Shown: positions 46,353 through 59,530, numbered from the stretch's first letter. The stretch is DNA of 64,000 nt from Lytechinus pictus (GCF_037042905.1 NC_087251.1:32777001-32841000), one strand, 5' to 3'. The notes: generated from the letters alone by a model not told the origin. Numbers and translations are program-made.

Positions 46353-48262
46353 ACTGCGGGTATAGGACTTGCCAAGCTCCTACGGATGGTATTCATGTAG
46401 TATACTTCAAGTTAAAAGTCAGATGGTCATCAGCAATTCCTGGGAGTGGATTGATTATAAGAATACCATCCATTAGGTTACAATACTGGCAGGAACCTTA
46501 TTTATATATGGGGCAGATTGTCTCTCGAATGCACAACTCATTAGATCATCATTAAAAGTATGAATGGTAAAAGAGGAGTCTGATTATAACAGACTATATC
46601 AGCATTGTTTTTTCATATCAAAGATTACCTTAAGACATGTGTCCTTGAGTTACTTATTTTGTAACAAATCATTTATTGTATCCAAGTTTGGGAATTTAAT
46701 GTATCACTCTTTCCAAACAAACACCTTTCATCAAAGATATTCTTAATCTGTGTTTTTATAACTCAAGATACTTTTATTAAAATATATTTGAATGACTAGT
46801 TTGACTTAATAGGACCTTGATATAAATATCAAACTATATTTAAACTTTTTAAAAGTATTTAAATGAATTAGAATAACTGGTTTAAATAATGGAATATGTT
46901 GAAGAAATCAATACCAAGAAGTGCAATTTTCTTGCTCCAAGAGAGTGTGGGGCATGTAATTTTTCCTGAATATATTCTAAATTCTGAAATTGTCAAGTCC
47001 GAAGGCCTTGATTTTATACTGTGTATATTTTTTGCATTATTTATTTTGTGCTTTTAGCCTAGTATGAGGTGGAGGGTTCTATTTGAGAAATCCTTTTTGA
47101 AGTTGTCTGCGTCTTTCCTAAAAAACTTGAAGGGTACTGGAGGTGCTATTTCTATTTGTTGCTATCAGTTCCTAATATACTTGCCATATCATCATGGTTT
47201 CTAACAAATTATTGTTTGAAGATGTGTTAACTTGTACAGTGTGAAATGTCACATATCTAATCATTGAAACATGATTCACTTAAAGGAGAATGAAACTCTT
47301 GGAGCAAGTTAGCTTTTGTGAAAGCAGAAAAATCAAAGAATAAGATCAACAAAACTTTGAGTAAAATAGGACTAGCAATAAAAGAGTTATGAGCATTTGA
47401 ATGTCGAGATCACTAATGCTATGGAGATCCTCCCATTGGCAATGCGACCAAGATCTGTGATGTCACACACGTACAACTCTCCCATTCGGACACTGAAAAT
47501 ATACCCCAAAACATCTCTTTTTGCTCATTCTAATCATATGACAAACGATTCATCAATGATATCATGTTGTGAAACCTCTGTACTTGTCATCTCATAAAGA
47601 AAACACCTAACATTGTGATAGACTCTATAAAAGTGAGAATATAAGTGAAATAAGTACTAAAGTAATGAGGGAGTTGTACGTGTGTGATATCACAGATCTT
47701 GGTCGCATTGCCGATGGGAGGATCTACATGGCACTAGTGATCTCAATATTCAAATGCTCATAACTTTCTTATTATTCATTCAATCTTCCTCAAACTTTCA
47801 ACAATATGTTTCTTTTATTTTTCTCTTTGATATGGATTCAGCTAGTTTCAAGGGTTTCATTCTCCTTTAAACATCTCTCTTGTTATTTGGCTGTAGATTA
47901 TTTAAATATATCATGAAATACCAAATTTGTTGACATAAATAATGTACGCTGTAGCAAAATTGAAATCGTATCGTGAGATATTCCTATGTCAATATTTGAC
48001 ATCCCTCATTCCCATTTGTAAAGGAATTTTTTAGAATATGTTGGATTCCTTTTGCTTTCAAAACCTTGAAATGTTTTATTCCTAAATATTAAAATTCAAT
48101 CGACTCTTCAGTCAAATAAATATTGAAGTAAGAATTTCTTAATCTTATATTTGAAATAAAGTTCTATTTCATAAATTATAACTTAAAACATTCCATGTAT
48201 GTACTATTCTGTACTTTCAAATCACAGATATACATTATGTATTATTACAATAAAGTCTTTAC
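46353..48262 (+). other. TTC13: Probable TTC13 3' UTR
   Basis: No coding signal follows the stop codon. AATAAA signals occur at 48155-48160 (GAAATAAAG) and 48249-48254 (CAATAAAG), either of which could end the transcript; earlier weak signals also exist. The stretch includes a 600-bp foldback element (47280-47880). The true 3' end cannot be fixed without transcripts. Confidence 0.45.
47280..47880. mobile_element. 600-bp foldback MITE in the TTC13 3' UTR
   Basis: Left end TTAAAGGAGAATGAAACTCT and right end AGGGTTTCATTCTCCTTTAA are inverted. The inner arms also match (GCGACCAAGATCTGTGATGT against ACAGATCTTGGTCGCATTGC). TTAA borders both ends. If transcribed with the gene it would give a long RNA hairpin. 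Confidence 0.85.
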
Positions 48263-48607
48263 AGGGTCTATATTTATGGCAAGGCAGTGTTTACATGTAA
48301 TATTGATGTGGAAAAATCATGCAAGATTGATTTTTTAATGAAAATTTATATTTGAAGTACAAAAAAGAAAATGTGTGTGTATTATTTCACCCAGCTGTCG
48401 TCTCACATGAGAATGTGTTATACCTCGAGCTGTTTAATCTTTAAGATACTTGTCCCTTAGTTTTAGTCTGTTTGTAAAGATAATCTGGCTATTTCTTGTT
48501 TAAATTATAAATGCTTCCATGCTTTTTCAAAATTAAGTACGATCATGTCAAGAGAAATCTTTTGTGATTATGCTAAATCGCAATATCCATCATGTTTGGT
48601 TCATATT

Positions 48608-48655
48608 TTTGTCTCCCTGCATAGCAGAAAGAGACTATAGGTGCCGCTTTTCAGG
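48608..48655. repeat. Solo header of the ~163-bp repeat family
   Basis: GTCTCCCTGCATAGCAGAAA followed by GAGACTATAGGTGCCGCTTTTC matches the header of array 2 without any repeat units after it. Confidence 0.6.
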
Positions 48656-48892
48656 AATCCTGACTTAGTTCAGACTCAAACATTTGGGATGGATTTCCCC
48701 GCAATATCCTGATTAACATAACTTGAAATTGAGTAAAAAAACGCAGCCCCACTAGCATTACTAAGGTCAGCATAAATAACAAGATAAGTGTTGTATACAT
48801 AATAGTCTTGTGTTTTGGATGGTTATATGATGATGTCATGATATTTGTTGGAATTGTCACTGTATCTGCGCTGCAGCTATATGAATTACATA

Positions 48893-49055
48893 ATAATAAT
48901 AATAATAACTAACAATATTCAACATTTATATAGTGCATAATACAATGTTTCTAAGCGCTGCATACTATTACCCTGGCTTGGGCGCGGCTGCTGTGATCGG
49001 GCACTCGAGCATTCAAGGAATTTTTTCGAAAGGGTGCCCATTTACTACACCTGTG
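48893..49055 (-). repeat. 3' part of a family B SINE
   Basis: In reverse it carries GCCAGGGTAATAGTATG, GCGCTTAG and an (ATT)n tail as in the full family B copies, but the tRNA-like head is missing. Confidence 0.6.
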
Positions 49056-49541
49056 AATGCAAAGGTATATAAATGCCTTTTTCTTCCTACAAAAAAAAAT
49101 TCCCCCATTTTGCTACATAAAAAAATCATAGGGGGAGGGGCTGCCACCCCCCCCCCCCCTGCTGTCCCTATAGTGCAGTCTCATTGAGTGTGATACACAT
49201 TTCCCATAAATCATTGGATGTTCATTGAGTTGCTAATCTATTCATATCAGCCCCTTTTCACCTGACATGAATAGGTGATGCTAGTGGGCTGCATTTTCAA
49301 CTCAAAAGCAATTTATGCTAATTAGATTCGAGTCAAACAAGGTTAGGACTCAGATCCATGTAGGAAGGCTATATAATTGCTTTATTTTGGTTGCAATTTT
49401 TTTTTACAAATGAGTCTTTATCTCACCTTTTTTTCATATAAATGGATGATAATATCACTTTAAAAAGACTTGAGGTTAAGATAATATGGATGTAATCTAT
49501 CTTTAACAACAGGCATCAGAGATTAGATGAGAATGATATCA

Positions 49542-49641
49542 GGGGCCCGTTTCATAAAGGACTTGCAACTACCATGTTACCATGGTAGTTGCCATAATGG
49601 CAAAGTTACAACAGTTGCAAGTCCTTTATGAAATGGGCCCC
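49542..49641. mobile_element. 100-bp palindromic MITE
   Basis: GGGGCCCGTTTCATAAAGGA and the inverted TCCTTTATGAAATGGGCCCC form nearly perfect arms, with central ACCATGTTACCATGGTAG. Confidence 0.85.
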
Positions 49642-50740
49642 AGGTTACAGGGTCAAGGTCACTTTGGAAAAGAATTGATATTTTGTTTCTCCATTTGCGA
49701 GACTGGCAGAGGTTATTTATTATTGTTCTTATTATCAAACTATATTTCATTTATTTATATTTATGACGTTGTGATCAACTCCTTCAACCGATCTTTCAAG
49801 TGACTTGCATGTGTTTTAATGTATAATCTGCTTCCAATGGAACTAGTGCATATATGGAACAAAACCAACCAAACAACAGCTGAGCGATGGGATATACTAG
49901 TATAACAATGCTGTTAAAACAGAAGAAATTTTCTTTCTCCTGGCTGCAACTTGGTGCCATAATCATTGCAATAATAATGTATTTAATAGAGAATTAGTAG
50001 GTCTATATGACAAGACTACACAGATCAATGTTGCATTGTGGGTAAGGAACCCGACCAGGCTCAAGTAGTTGAGGACTTGAGCTGGTGTGCTACACAGGGC
50101 CGCTGGTTCGCATTGGCTTTAACAAATGTTTTGAATACATGTTTAATGAATTTATGTGACTGATTCATCTCCCAATGTCAAACTTAATGTTCATTTAATT
50201 GCAATCACAAATGAACTATTCATTGGTTATGTCATTTAAACTCATGGGGACAATCTGTCCTAATTAATCACAAATGTCCCTTTGAAGACAATTTTGGAAA
50301 CTTTTGTGAAATGTTTTTGCCCCAAGCTGAAATGCTCAACTTACATTGGTGCAATTCTTGCCCTGTAATGATACCCTTTCAAAGTAATTCCCCTTTATTT
50401 TTATGAAATAACACTAAAGAGGGATATTACACATTTATTAATTTTTTTTTATTTTTTAAATTGGACTTTAATTTTTTTTTTTTAAAGTCAAACAAATACA
50501 TGTAAATGAGAAAATTATAGAGGTGTAAAAAATGAGATTGCTTACAAACAATAGCATTACCTAGGTGGCCAATTAGAAATTCCCATAGGTATAGTGAATA
50601 GAAATTCCTAACTTCTTGTTTAGCAGATATTCTTTGAACTGTCCCTTGTTTGATTTATTTTCCAAACAACTTTCCACTCAGGTCAGTTTCCCCATTGAAT
50701 ATCCACAATTTTGGAGAGAGGTGAACCTTATAATCACAGT

Positions 50741-51056
50741 GGCCCGTATTCTGAAGACAGGTTTAACTTATACCATGGTCTAACTCTGTTCTAAAATTCT
50801 GGAAAGCCAAATATGTCAAAATTTTCCTTGTATGTTTATGTTAACTGTGCTCTTTCCTAAGTTGTGAATGGTGAACAAAGCTAGCTTATTGATCCTTCCG
50901 AAACAGTTTGAATGATTTGAGAGAAAAATGAACTGATTCATTGGAATTATACTGTTACAGATCTATGCCACTTTTGGCTATCCATACTTAAACCACAACT
51001 TTAAACTAGAGTTTGAAACTAGAGTTTGAATTAAACCAGACTTCAAAATACGGGCC
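50741..51056. mobile_element. MITE, 'GCCCGTATTCTGAA' family, intergenic copy
   Basis: Starts GGCCCGTATTCTGAAGACAG and ends AGACTTCAAAATACGGGCC; about 316 bp, colinear with the copy at 26352. Confidence 0.85.
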
Positions 51057-51413
51057 AGTATAATTTATTTTCTTTGTACCTTTGTAGACCACAAGAATGA
51101 ATGTATAATTTTTATAAATGTAGAGAATAACAGGATGGAAACATCTCAAAGACCAATTTTTTTCTGAAATTCAATCTCGAGCAAGCATTTACGCTGTCAG
51201 CTCACAAACTCGCAATCTAATGAATCCAGTACTAAAATCTTGCTTGTGTTACTGTATGTATCGATGGGTTATGAGAAACTTCTTGCCATTTTCAATTAAT
51301 CTCTTCCTTGCACAAGTATTTGCACATGCATGTACCTATGAAGTATTAATCTTTAGATGATTTGAGAGATGTACTTGCACATGTTTGTAATCGACATTCT
51401 TTAAACCCCTATT

Positions 51414-52060
51414 CCACAGAGAGCAAGACCTCTGAAAGACTGCTGTAAGACAATGAAACTTACTTGATCTTTCAAAGGTTTTTCAACAAACTTTCAAAGA
51501 TCTCCGAGGTCTTTCACGATTCCTGATGGATCTTTTAGTGGTCTTCATGATCTCCAAAACTTTTTGAAACGGTTCAAAATGGTCTTTCAGCAGTCTTACA
51601 GGAAAATGGCCTTTTGGTGTTCTTTCAGCAGTCTTTCAGTGGCCTTCCAATGAAATTTCAAAGTTCTTATTAGTCTTTCCATGATCTTTGACACTCAAGA
51701 TTTTTGCGGAGATCACTGTAAGACTCATGAGAGATCATAATTCAGGGGTGTGAGTGGTCACAAATTAAAAGATCTGAAAAAAGCTGAAGAGTGTTGAAAA
51801 AGTCTGAAACAGAAAGAGCTCCCATACTTTTTGTACAGAGGAAGGCCAAAAATAAGCTGAAATTAAGCTGAAAATCAAAACAAAAAAAATCTGAACTCTC
51901 ACACCCCTGATAATTGAAAGATCATTGAAAGACCAGGCAAAGTCCATTTTAAATTTCTTTGAGGGGTCTTTCTGAGCCATTCCACAGAGATGACAAACTT
52001 CAATGATCTTGGAGGCTGCAGTTAGACCTTGCCAATTTTTGGTCTGTGGAATGAGGGCCT
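51414..52060. mobile_element. MITE carrying a nested hAT-like MITE
   Basis: AACCCCTATTCCACAGAG at the left is inverted as TCTGTGGAATGAGGGCC at the right. The interior is full of TCTTTCA/TGAAAGA repeats. It is interrupted at 51743-51909. Confidence 0.65.
51743..51909. mobile_element. 167-bp nested MITE with CAGGGGTGTGAG ends and ATAATT duplication
   Basis: CAGGGGTGTGAG at the left and CTCACACCCCTG at the right are perfect 12-bp inverted ends. ATAATT flanks both sides (51737-51742, 51910-51915). CAGGG ends are typical of hAT elements, although those normally make 8-bp duplications. Confidence 0.75.
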
Positions 52061-53572
52061 TAAGAAATGCATTTGAAATATATATTTCATATTCTGTCTG
52101 TAATCTGGTCTAAGCTTGAAAATAAGTTTTGGTAAATCCCTCAAATAGTATATAATATGCTACTATTCTAAATTTTTACTAGATTATATGAATGTGTATG
52201 CCTTGAAACAGTTAAGATGTGGAGGATGTAAAATACAAATTGTTTACAATTCACATAATTACCCTTTTCTCATACAAAACAGCAAAGAAAAATCATTCCA
52301 AATGAAGTCTGACATTTCAAAGCAGACAGAGCTGTATTTAATTGAAATTTAACCACACATCAAGACATTTAAATGAGAGTCCACAATATGGACTTTAGTC
52401 AGTAACATGCCAGTCTGAAAAGATTATATTACGTTAACACAGTACTAATGCACATTAAAAAAAAATAGAATGTCTGAATTTTCACATGTGACATGTAATG
52501 AAGATGGTTTTTTGCACCTGCACCTTCAACAACCCTTTCAGTAGAGACATTCTAATATTTTCATCTGCATTATGAAATAAGCCTGTAGAATATTGTTTTG
52601 TTTATCATTCCATCGAATGTGCTTTCAGCATTGACAGTGTAAAATCTATTTATTGATATGGTATCAAAGGGTTTTGTTTTTGGTTATGTCTTTCATGCAC
52701 TTCCATTCCTTTGCATCAGAATGTTTACTTTGAATAAAATTTCGTTCGAAGCACAATAAAATGAAAAGGAAGGTATTTGTTGACTTGTGTTCTTTTTAAT
52801 TATAGCTTTGGAATAGAGGCAAAGGAAAGTAATACACAACGAAAATCAGAGTTCAAAATAATTGCTTTTAATACTTTTGTATTCAGATCAACTTTTCATT
52901 TTAGCTTTGGTCAGGGGATTAAAAAAAAAATAGGGGGTCATACCATGTTTCACAGAATACGGATACTTAATGTACACATATAAGCAGAATTTTTCATGGA
53001 TTATCAAAGAAAAGTGACCCCCCCCCCCAAAAAAAATGACCAGCAGCCAAGAAGATTAATTCAAGTATACAAGATACCATACCATGACCTCTTGATTCAA
53101 TGGGGCAAACCCCAACCCTCACAAAATGACCAGCAGCCTAGTCTGAGCTGGGTTCTTCTTGACAAAATCACACAATATGTGACATCACTACTGAGAGACA
53201 TATTTTTCAGTGTATAGAGAAGGGCACTGGATACTGTTGTGTATGGTATACAATTTGCCACAATGAGAGTGCTTTATTAATGATATTTTGTGAAGCCAAA
53301 TAGTATGCAAGACAATGTATCAACTTTCCAAGTGATTATGTTGCTAGGGGCAACAATTAATTTTCCCAACTACACCCTTTCCCTCTTCCTTGCCATAAGA
53401 ATTAATCTCCTTTGTCTTTTTCATTCACCCTTGAACAAAACCACCTCATTTCCTTTAATCTGCTCCCTTCCTTACAACCATTTCCCCTCCCATCCCCCCT
53501 TCTCCCTTCTAAATGAATAGCAGTTAATCCATTGATTGTGCTCTCTTCCCATACCTCCCTGTACTATCCATC

Positions 53573-53691
53573 CAGGGAAGCTTTCATGAAGATTTTTGTC
53601 AGTGATTTTCACCAACAAATCCTTGCATCTGATTGGCTTAGAGCAAATTAGTGATAATCACTAACAAAAACTTGTCATGAAATGCTCCCTG
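53573..53691. mobile_element. Short MITE, 'AGGGAAGCTTTCATGAA' ends
   Basis: AGGGAAGCTTTCATGAAG and the inverted TTGTCATGAAATGCTCCCT, with TGTCAGTGATTTTCAC against GTGATAATCACTAACA inside. Partial relatives lie at 2697-2803 and 43805-43915. Confidence 0.65.
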
Positions 53692-54339
53692 TATCTGCCC
53701 ATTTTCAATCATTTCACATTCTTTCAACATTATCTATCTATGACTGACCCTATAATGTTCTAATTTTCAAATTAATATTTTTTAGTATTGTTTCTAATTT
53801 TTTTTTTTTTGGGGGGGGGAGTTTAACTTTTCAAAAGAGCAAATGGAATATATAATTTCAAAAATAAATATACCCTTTCTGTACATGATGCGATCGCGTT
53901 TCTATGAATTTCAGTGAACACTGCATTTTGATCAAAATAGAAACCAACAGGAAAAAGAATTTATTTTTATTTATTAATTTATTCATTCACCATCATACAA
54001 GAACCAAATGTTTGCTTGCATACTGTATCCATCACAAAACCATGAACTCTGAGAGATCAGGCGAGGCACCGACAATGAAAGATAGATCTAATAAGTTAGG
54101 ACCTCAACACAGGCTTGTCCTGAGGGAGTACACTTCATATCCCACATTGGTTTATAATACCCCATCAATCATTGCAATACAATGCATGAACCCTAGTAGT
54201 GAAGCAAAATGTCAAATTTCAGAGACGACACCCAATAAAATTTCAAAAAAATCTTTCCATGGAAACAAGAAACCATTTCTTCAGCCAAATGGTCATCAAG
54301 AACCAATGACAACTCTCACAGACAACACCCAATAAAATT

Positions 54340-54660
54340 GCTCAAACTTGTTTCAGACTGGATGGAGGAAACCACTTCTTTAGACAAAGGGTCATGGAGC
54401 GTTGGAACAATCTACCAAATCATGCAATGTCAAATCTGACAGACAGCACCCAACAAAATTTCCCAAAGTTCTTCCACAGTGGATATAGGAAACCATTTCT
54501 TTAGCCAAAGGGTCACTGTTAGAAAAATCTACCAATCACTGCCCTACCCACAGACCGGAAAATGGATGAATGAACAGCCTAGCATCACTTCATGTCAAGC
54601 TTCAGGACCTGGCTGAGAAACTTCTCTGACATGATCAAAGGAACTACAGGCAAAAAGGAA
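54340..54660 (+). pseudogene. LINE ORF C-terminal remnant (degenerate)
   Basis: One frame near 54356-54440 reads HFFRQRVMERWNNLPNHAM, the motif seen at the C-terminus of many LINE polyproteins after the reverse transcriptase. It is followed by several stops and a degenerate repeat of the same unit (GYRKPFL). The longer open frame just upstream (53904-54335) contains related degenerate copies and is not a host gene. Confidence 0.5.
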
Positions 54661-57600
54661 ATACTTCTATGATGGTCTGCAAATTATGCATTGTATGATC
54701 ATTGCAAAGATATGAAAGACCCACAAGTTCACATTAAATATTTTTAGATGGCACAAGATCATAAGCAAATTGAATCATAGAGTGGAGGCCCTTCTCCAAA
54801 TATAAATGGTAAGCAGATACATGCATACCTTAACCCTATTTAGCCCGAGGGAGGGGGGGGTCTTTTTTTAAGCCCCCAACAACATTTTTTGAGATAAATC
54901 TGTGAAGACTAGGCCACAACCCGCCCTTTGATGACTCCAGTGAAAAATAGGCTAATGATGAATTTTTAGCACGTGTGAAACAAAACTAGAACATGATTAG
55001 AATCACGAACGCTAATCACAATCACGAATTCAAATTCTATTCCGGAGGTGATACAATCATCATGCACTCATTATAGTTTGTATCTGTGATGCAGTGCTTT
55101 GATTGACAAGTCACCAAGGACACATCCCACCTTCACTTGGGAATTCAAATTCAAGAGAACATGTGAAATTAATCAGAAAAAATTTGATGAGAACCCTAGA
55201 GATAGTGTCCAGATCAACAACTGAGATCGGGGGGGGGGGGGGGGGGGGGCTAAAAGCTCCCCTTCCCGTCTTTGTAATTTCAAAATAGCCTGGACTATGT
55301 AGGGTTAAACATAGTAACTTCCCCTCACTTTAAGGGATAACATTTCTGAATACCTGAATGTGATGAAGTTTCCTCTGAACAGGAAATCTATTCAAATTTC
55401 ATTCCAAAGAGGGTGTTTCTTCCTGGACACATGTTGACAAATACTTCAAGAATCTGCCTTATTAGAATTCAAACAAGTGCAATGTGGTTTAATAAGTAGA
55501 GTTATAGGCTATTGCTCAGAAAATGTATCAAATGTATGTCGTTTCCCTCTTGGTGACAATACTGGCATGCATGAGGAGCAGAAAATAGCCTTTATTGACT
55601 CTGACTCTGTAAAACCAAGACATGCCTTTCATTTCATCTGAGTCGAATAACTCCAGGAACATCCAATTAACACCAATTAATATCAAATGGCTGGAAAAGA
55701 CAAAAATGACCAACTGGAACTAGATCCAATGAGGATTCCGCTAATGTCACCACAATGAGGCCAACACTCTCACAACATATCAGCATTTGTGATTCCAAGA
55801 AGTGTGTGACTTGCTTGAGGTTTTGAAGAGCTCTGGATATCATGCGTAAGCTGAACGGAACACCATTCCTTGTGGTCAGACAGTACTTGAAGAATATTGC
55901 AACATTACCAGATTCCAAACACTAAATATAAAGATATCGTATGCCACTAAAACAAATTTATGTTAACATACGTTGCTCTCTCTTTTCTTTGCGCAGAACA
56001 AATGGTTACCTGCGTCGATTTGGTGTGCAAACCAGTTTTTGATCAATCTTGATCAATTCCACTGAGCTCCAAACCCATATTGTCTAAACTGCTCCATCAA
56101 TATTTCAAATATCAATATGGGTCAACTTGAAACACTACACTGGCAAGGCTCTAGAAATCAAAATTTGACATTGCACTTCTGAAACAAGATTCCATACTTA
56201 CATATATTGCTCTGATTGAAGGAGTATTTTTTTTTCAACACATTGTGGAAAAACCATTAAAGCGCACAACCCTCATAAAAATGGGTGAAAAATTTATATC
56301 CGAAGTTGAATATTTGGGCAGACAAACCTATATTGAGAATCTACCTTGATCATCACATATCTTAACATTCGTGCAGTCCACATTATCTCTTCACATTCTG
56401 TGGTTACATGATGGATACACACTCGGCATTAGCACAACATGAGGTTCATGTAGGTTCATGGTGAAATGACCGAGTAAAGATTGAAATATTAATTCAAATT
56501 AGTCTGACCAAAAAATACATACAGAAAAGGAGATATATTGCAAAATAATTCACATTGCTCTGCATTAAAAAAATAACAATATCAATGTCTGTATATATGA
56601 ATTTCTTATAAAAATTGTTTATCTTCTTAGCACATTCTAATCTTAAATCAGTCATGGAAAATATCATGTTGCATCAATGTGAAACAAAGATAAAGTTAGA
56701 GCAACAGCTAGAACAAATAGTACTGGGAGGTATATAAAGAAAGACTATTATCAGTGGATTGACACACAGCCAACAAAAGGGTACAGAAATGGGATGAAAT
56801 TATAGTAAAGGTAAAGAGAAGGAATTACACAATCATTAAAAGGAGAGATAAAATCCTGATATTGAGAAAATTGCCACCCAATATTTTCACAAAGGTTATT
56901 GCCCTCAGTACATAAGTACTGGAAAACCGATTGCATTGTCTCACATACTTCAGGCTACACAAAATATCATTCTTAAAGCACTTACATTGTGGTAAGTTGT
57001 ATACCATGCAGAACTGTGTCCAGTGCACTTCTCTGCACACTGAAAAATAGATCTCTTCGTAGTGATGTCACTAATTGTGTGATTCTGGCAGGAAGATCCC
57101 AGCTCAAACCAGACAGGTAGCCATGTTTGTAAGGTTTAGGGCCTACCACCATCGATCAATGAGGTCAGCAGCTATGGTCCTGCAACTTGAAAGAATCTTC
57201 TCAGCTACTGGTCTTACATTCTTTTTCAAGAAAAAAAAAGAAATCATGAATAAAAAGTAAGCAAACCATATAGTACAATCAAAGACCATAGTCAGGGATA
57301 GAGATTTTCCATTTCAAAACATGGTCATTTCCGTCTCTGAAAACCTACAATTCTGTTTCAAACTTGATCTAAAAATGGAGATCCTGTTTTTTACACAGCA
57401 ATAGCATGAATTCCGTTTGCAAAGGTAAACTCCATGAAATATCACATGAAAAGTAGACAACCAAAAACAATTTTCTGATTTGATTTACCAGTATTAAACA
57501 GAAAATTACTGTCCCTAATATACAGTACATGTCGGGCAGGTCCAAGCTATTTTACATACAGGTAAGAGACAAATCAAAGTGGGGTTTTGCAAAGATTTGA

Positions 57601-57789
57601 GAATATCTAAAATAGAAAAAAATGCTCTAAAACTTTCATTTGCATGTGAAAAATAAGGGATCATAACAACGAATAGTATGTACATTTTGTTGCTTTCCCT
57701 TAGTATCTAAGCAGCAGGATTGTCTCTGAAGTGAATGATTTATGTATTCACATCCAACTGTTCATAATCATTGGTAGGTTGGTAAAATA

Positions 57790-57905
57790 TTTATAATACA
57801 AATAATACACAGTTCTTGTATAGCGCATATCACAATTATGAATAATGTCTCTATGCGCTTCCAATTTATGACAATATACACAAGCAATATCCAAATCCCA
57901 TGTAC
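57790..57905 (-). repeat. Tail fragment of a family B SINE
   Basis: Contains TTGTATAGCGCATATCACAAT and a run of TAATAC/AATAC-like tail, matching the distal tail of the copy at 34029-34322 in reverse. Confidence 0.5.
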
Positions 57906-58518
57906 ATTGGCTATTATCCAATGATCATGCAACTTGTCCAGACCATACTCTACTTACATTTATGAAAGCATGTAGGTATGTTCATGAAATTACCTTCTTA
58001 TTCTGTGCATTCCAGATAAAAACAAATCCAAGAATCAATCTTTTATCAGAGCTAAATCACTATAGATTTTATCAAATAAAAAGTCTAGCTCTTCTTCTTT
58101 TAGCATGTGAAATTTGAATATTCATACTTCACACATGATGGACTAAAAACAATTTGAAGAGAGGCCTCCATCCATTTGAATTTTCATTATTTCATTTGAC
58201 ATCTGAAATGCACAAGACCACCCCCCTTCTCATTCAGTGCAATCATTGCCATTCTACATAATTTAGCATACAATTTCTACATGTACATGATATAATATAA
58301 CCTCCACATTAACTTGGTCTAAAAAGAACGGTAAATTAATGTGTAATGAATTATTAAAGAAACGTTAAATGAGTAACAACCAAAACCGTTATTTTCAATA
58401 CAATACACATGTCAAATAAAACATGTACAGAATGAATTGGGATAAGCCAACATCTCTGTCTTCATAATTGAGTGACCTTTGACCTCAAGACCTCAGCGGA
58501 TACTGATATGATGCACTA

Positions 58519-58664
58519 GGGGTCCGGTGCAGAAAGAGTTGCGTTTAAACCCAAGTCAAAAATAAATCGCAAGTCCGAAATGTGTGCTGTTGATTGGTAG
58601 AAAATCAAGTTACGCATGATTTTTAGAGTTGCGATTGATTGCAACTCTTTTTGCAACGGGCCCC
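58519..58664. mobile_element. MITE with 'GTGCAGAAAGAGTTGCG' ends
   Basis: GGGGTCCGGTGCAGAAAGAG and the inverted CTCTTTTTGCAACGGGCCCC flank ~146 bp with inner GTTGCG / CGCAAC copies. Confidence 0.65.
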
Positions 58665-59244
58665 AGGACAGGTTTTCACATTGAGTTAAGTGTGACTAAG
58701 CTGCGATTAAACACCAATGCACGCTTGGTATCTAATGTGTAACCTCATTAACAAAAAAACAATAGTGTGCATCCTCTAATCATGATCTGACCAATGCGGT
58801 GATGCATTATATACCAAAAGTAAATGGGAGTCTTAACTGGGAGCAGGGGTGTATCCAGCATGAGATCCTACAAAGCATTACATAGGCCAAATTGTCTGGG
58901 GACAATAGTATTATGCTTGTGTCTAGGCCTACACATTTCTTTATCATAGCTGATGCTGGATACGCTATTGGGGAGTTTGACTTAAAATCACACTTAAACT
59001 GTTTTAGAGGTGCCATGGATAAGCAGCGTGTTGCAGAGCTGTGGAAATATGTGCGCTGGGCATGCAATGCGATTGCACTGAGATGCAATTGGCAACTTGT
59101 GGTAATCGGATATTTGTGCAATCGCGTCGCATAGTGTGCGGCACTAGATTTAAGTTGCAAGACAAGGTTTTCTGTAGTCAATGAAAGGGGTTATGGGACT
59201 TCAAAACTCACATTAAGAAAAATCTTCTGATAAAATATTCGAAA

Positions 59245-59530
59245 AGCCTTTTTCTTTATTTTACAAACTGCTAAGATTTTCAACATAAATGATGTGTAGA
59301 GTGCATAGTTATAATTTTTCATTTGGGATTATTTTAAAGTTTAAAGTAGATTTCACCTTGACTTTATTATTGTGGGTTTTTAGCTGGAAGTTACACTGCA
59401 TACGACTTATGTTCTTTCCTCCCTCTCTCAAAGAGGCTTCATATATTACAGCAATTATATGATATACAATGAACTACAAATTTTACCTTGACCTAAAACG
59501 ATAATGGAAGTTCAGTTGAACTCAAGAACT
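59245..59530 (-). other. Probable 3' UTR of the proline-rich gene
   Basis: Downstream of the stop on the minus strand, AATAAA signals are present at about 59363-59368 and 59252-59257, and no open frame continues. The UTR probably ends near one of these. Confidence 0.4.

Larger units (their letters stand above)
48263..59244. other. Intergenic region between the convergent genes
   Basis: Contains the MITEs, SINE tails and LINE remnant listed separately, several G- or C-runs (49150, 53020, 53812, 54854, 55229) and no supported host exon. Much of 49.8-50.7 and 55.3-58.5 kb shows nothing recognisable. Confidence 0.45.

Noticed and set aside
50035..50115. Possible tRNA-like head (GGCCGCTGGTTCGCA)
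   Set aside because: A B-box-like motif is present, but no acceptor stem or A box could be paired, so neither a tRNA nor a SINE is supported.
53904..54335. 143-codon open frame that could look like a small host protein
   Set aside because: It overlaps degenerate repeated segments (ACACCCAATAAAATT, AAACCATTTCTT) leading into a LINE C-terminal motif. No start context, splice signal or domain supports a host gene.
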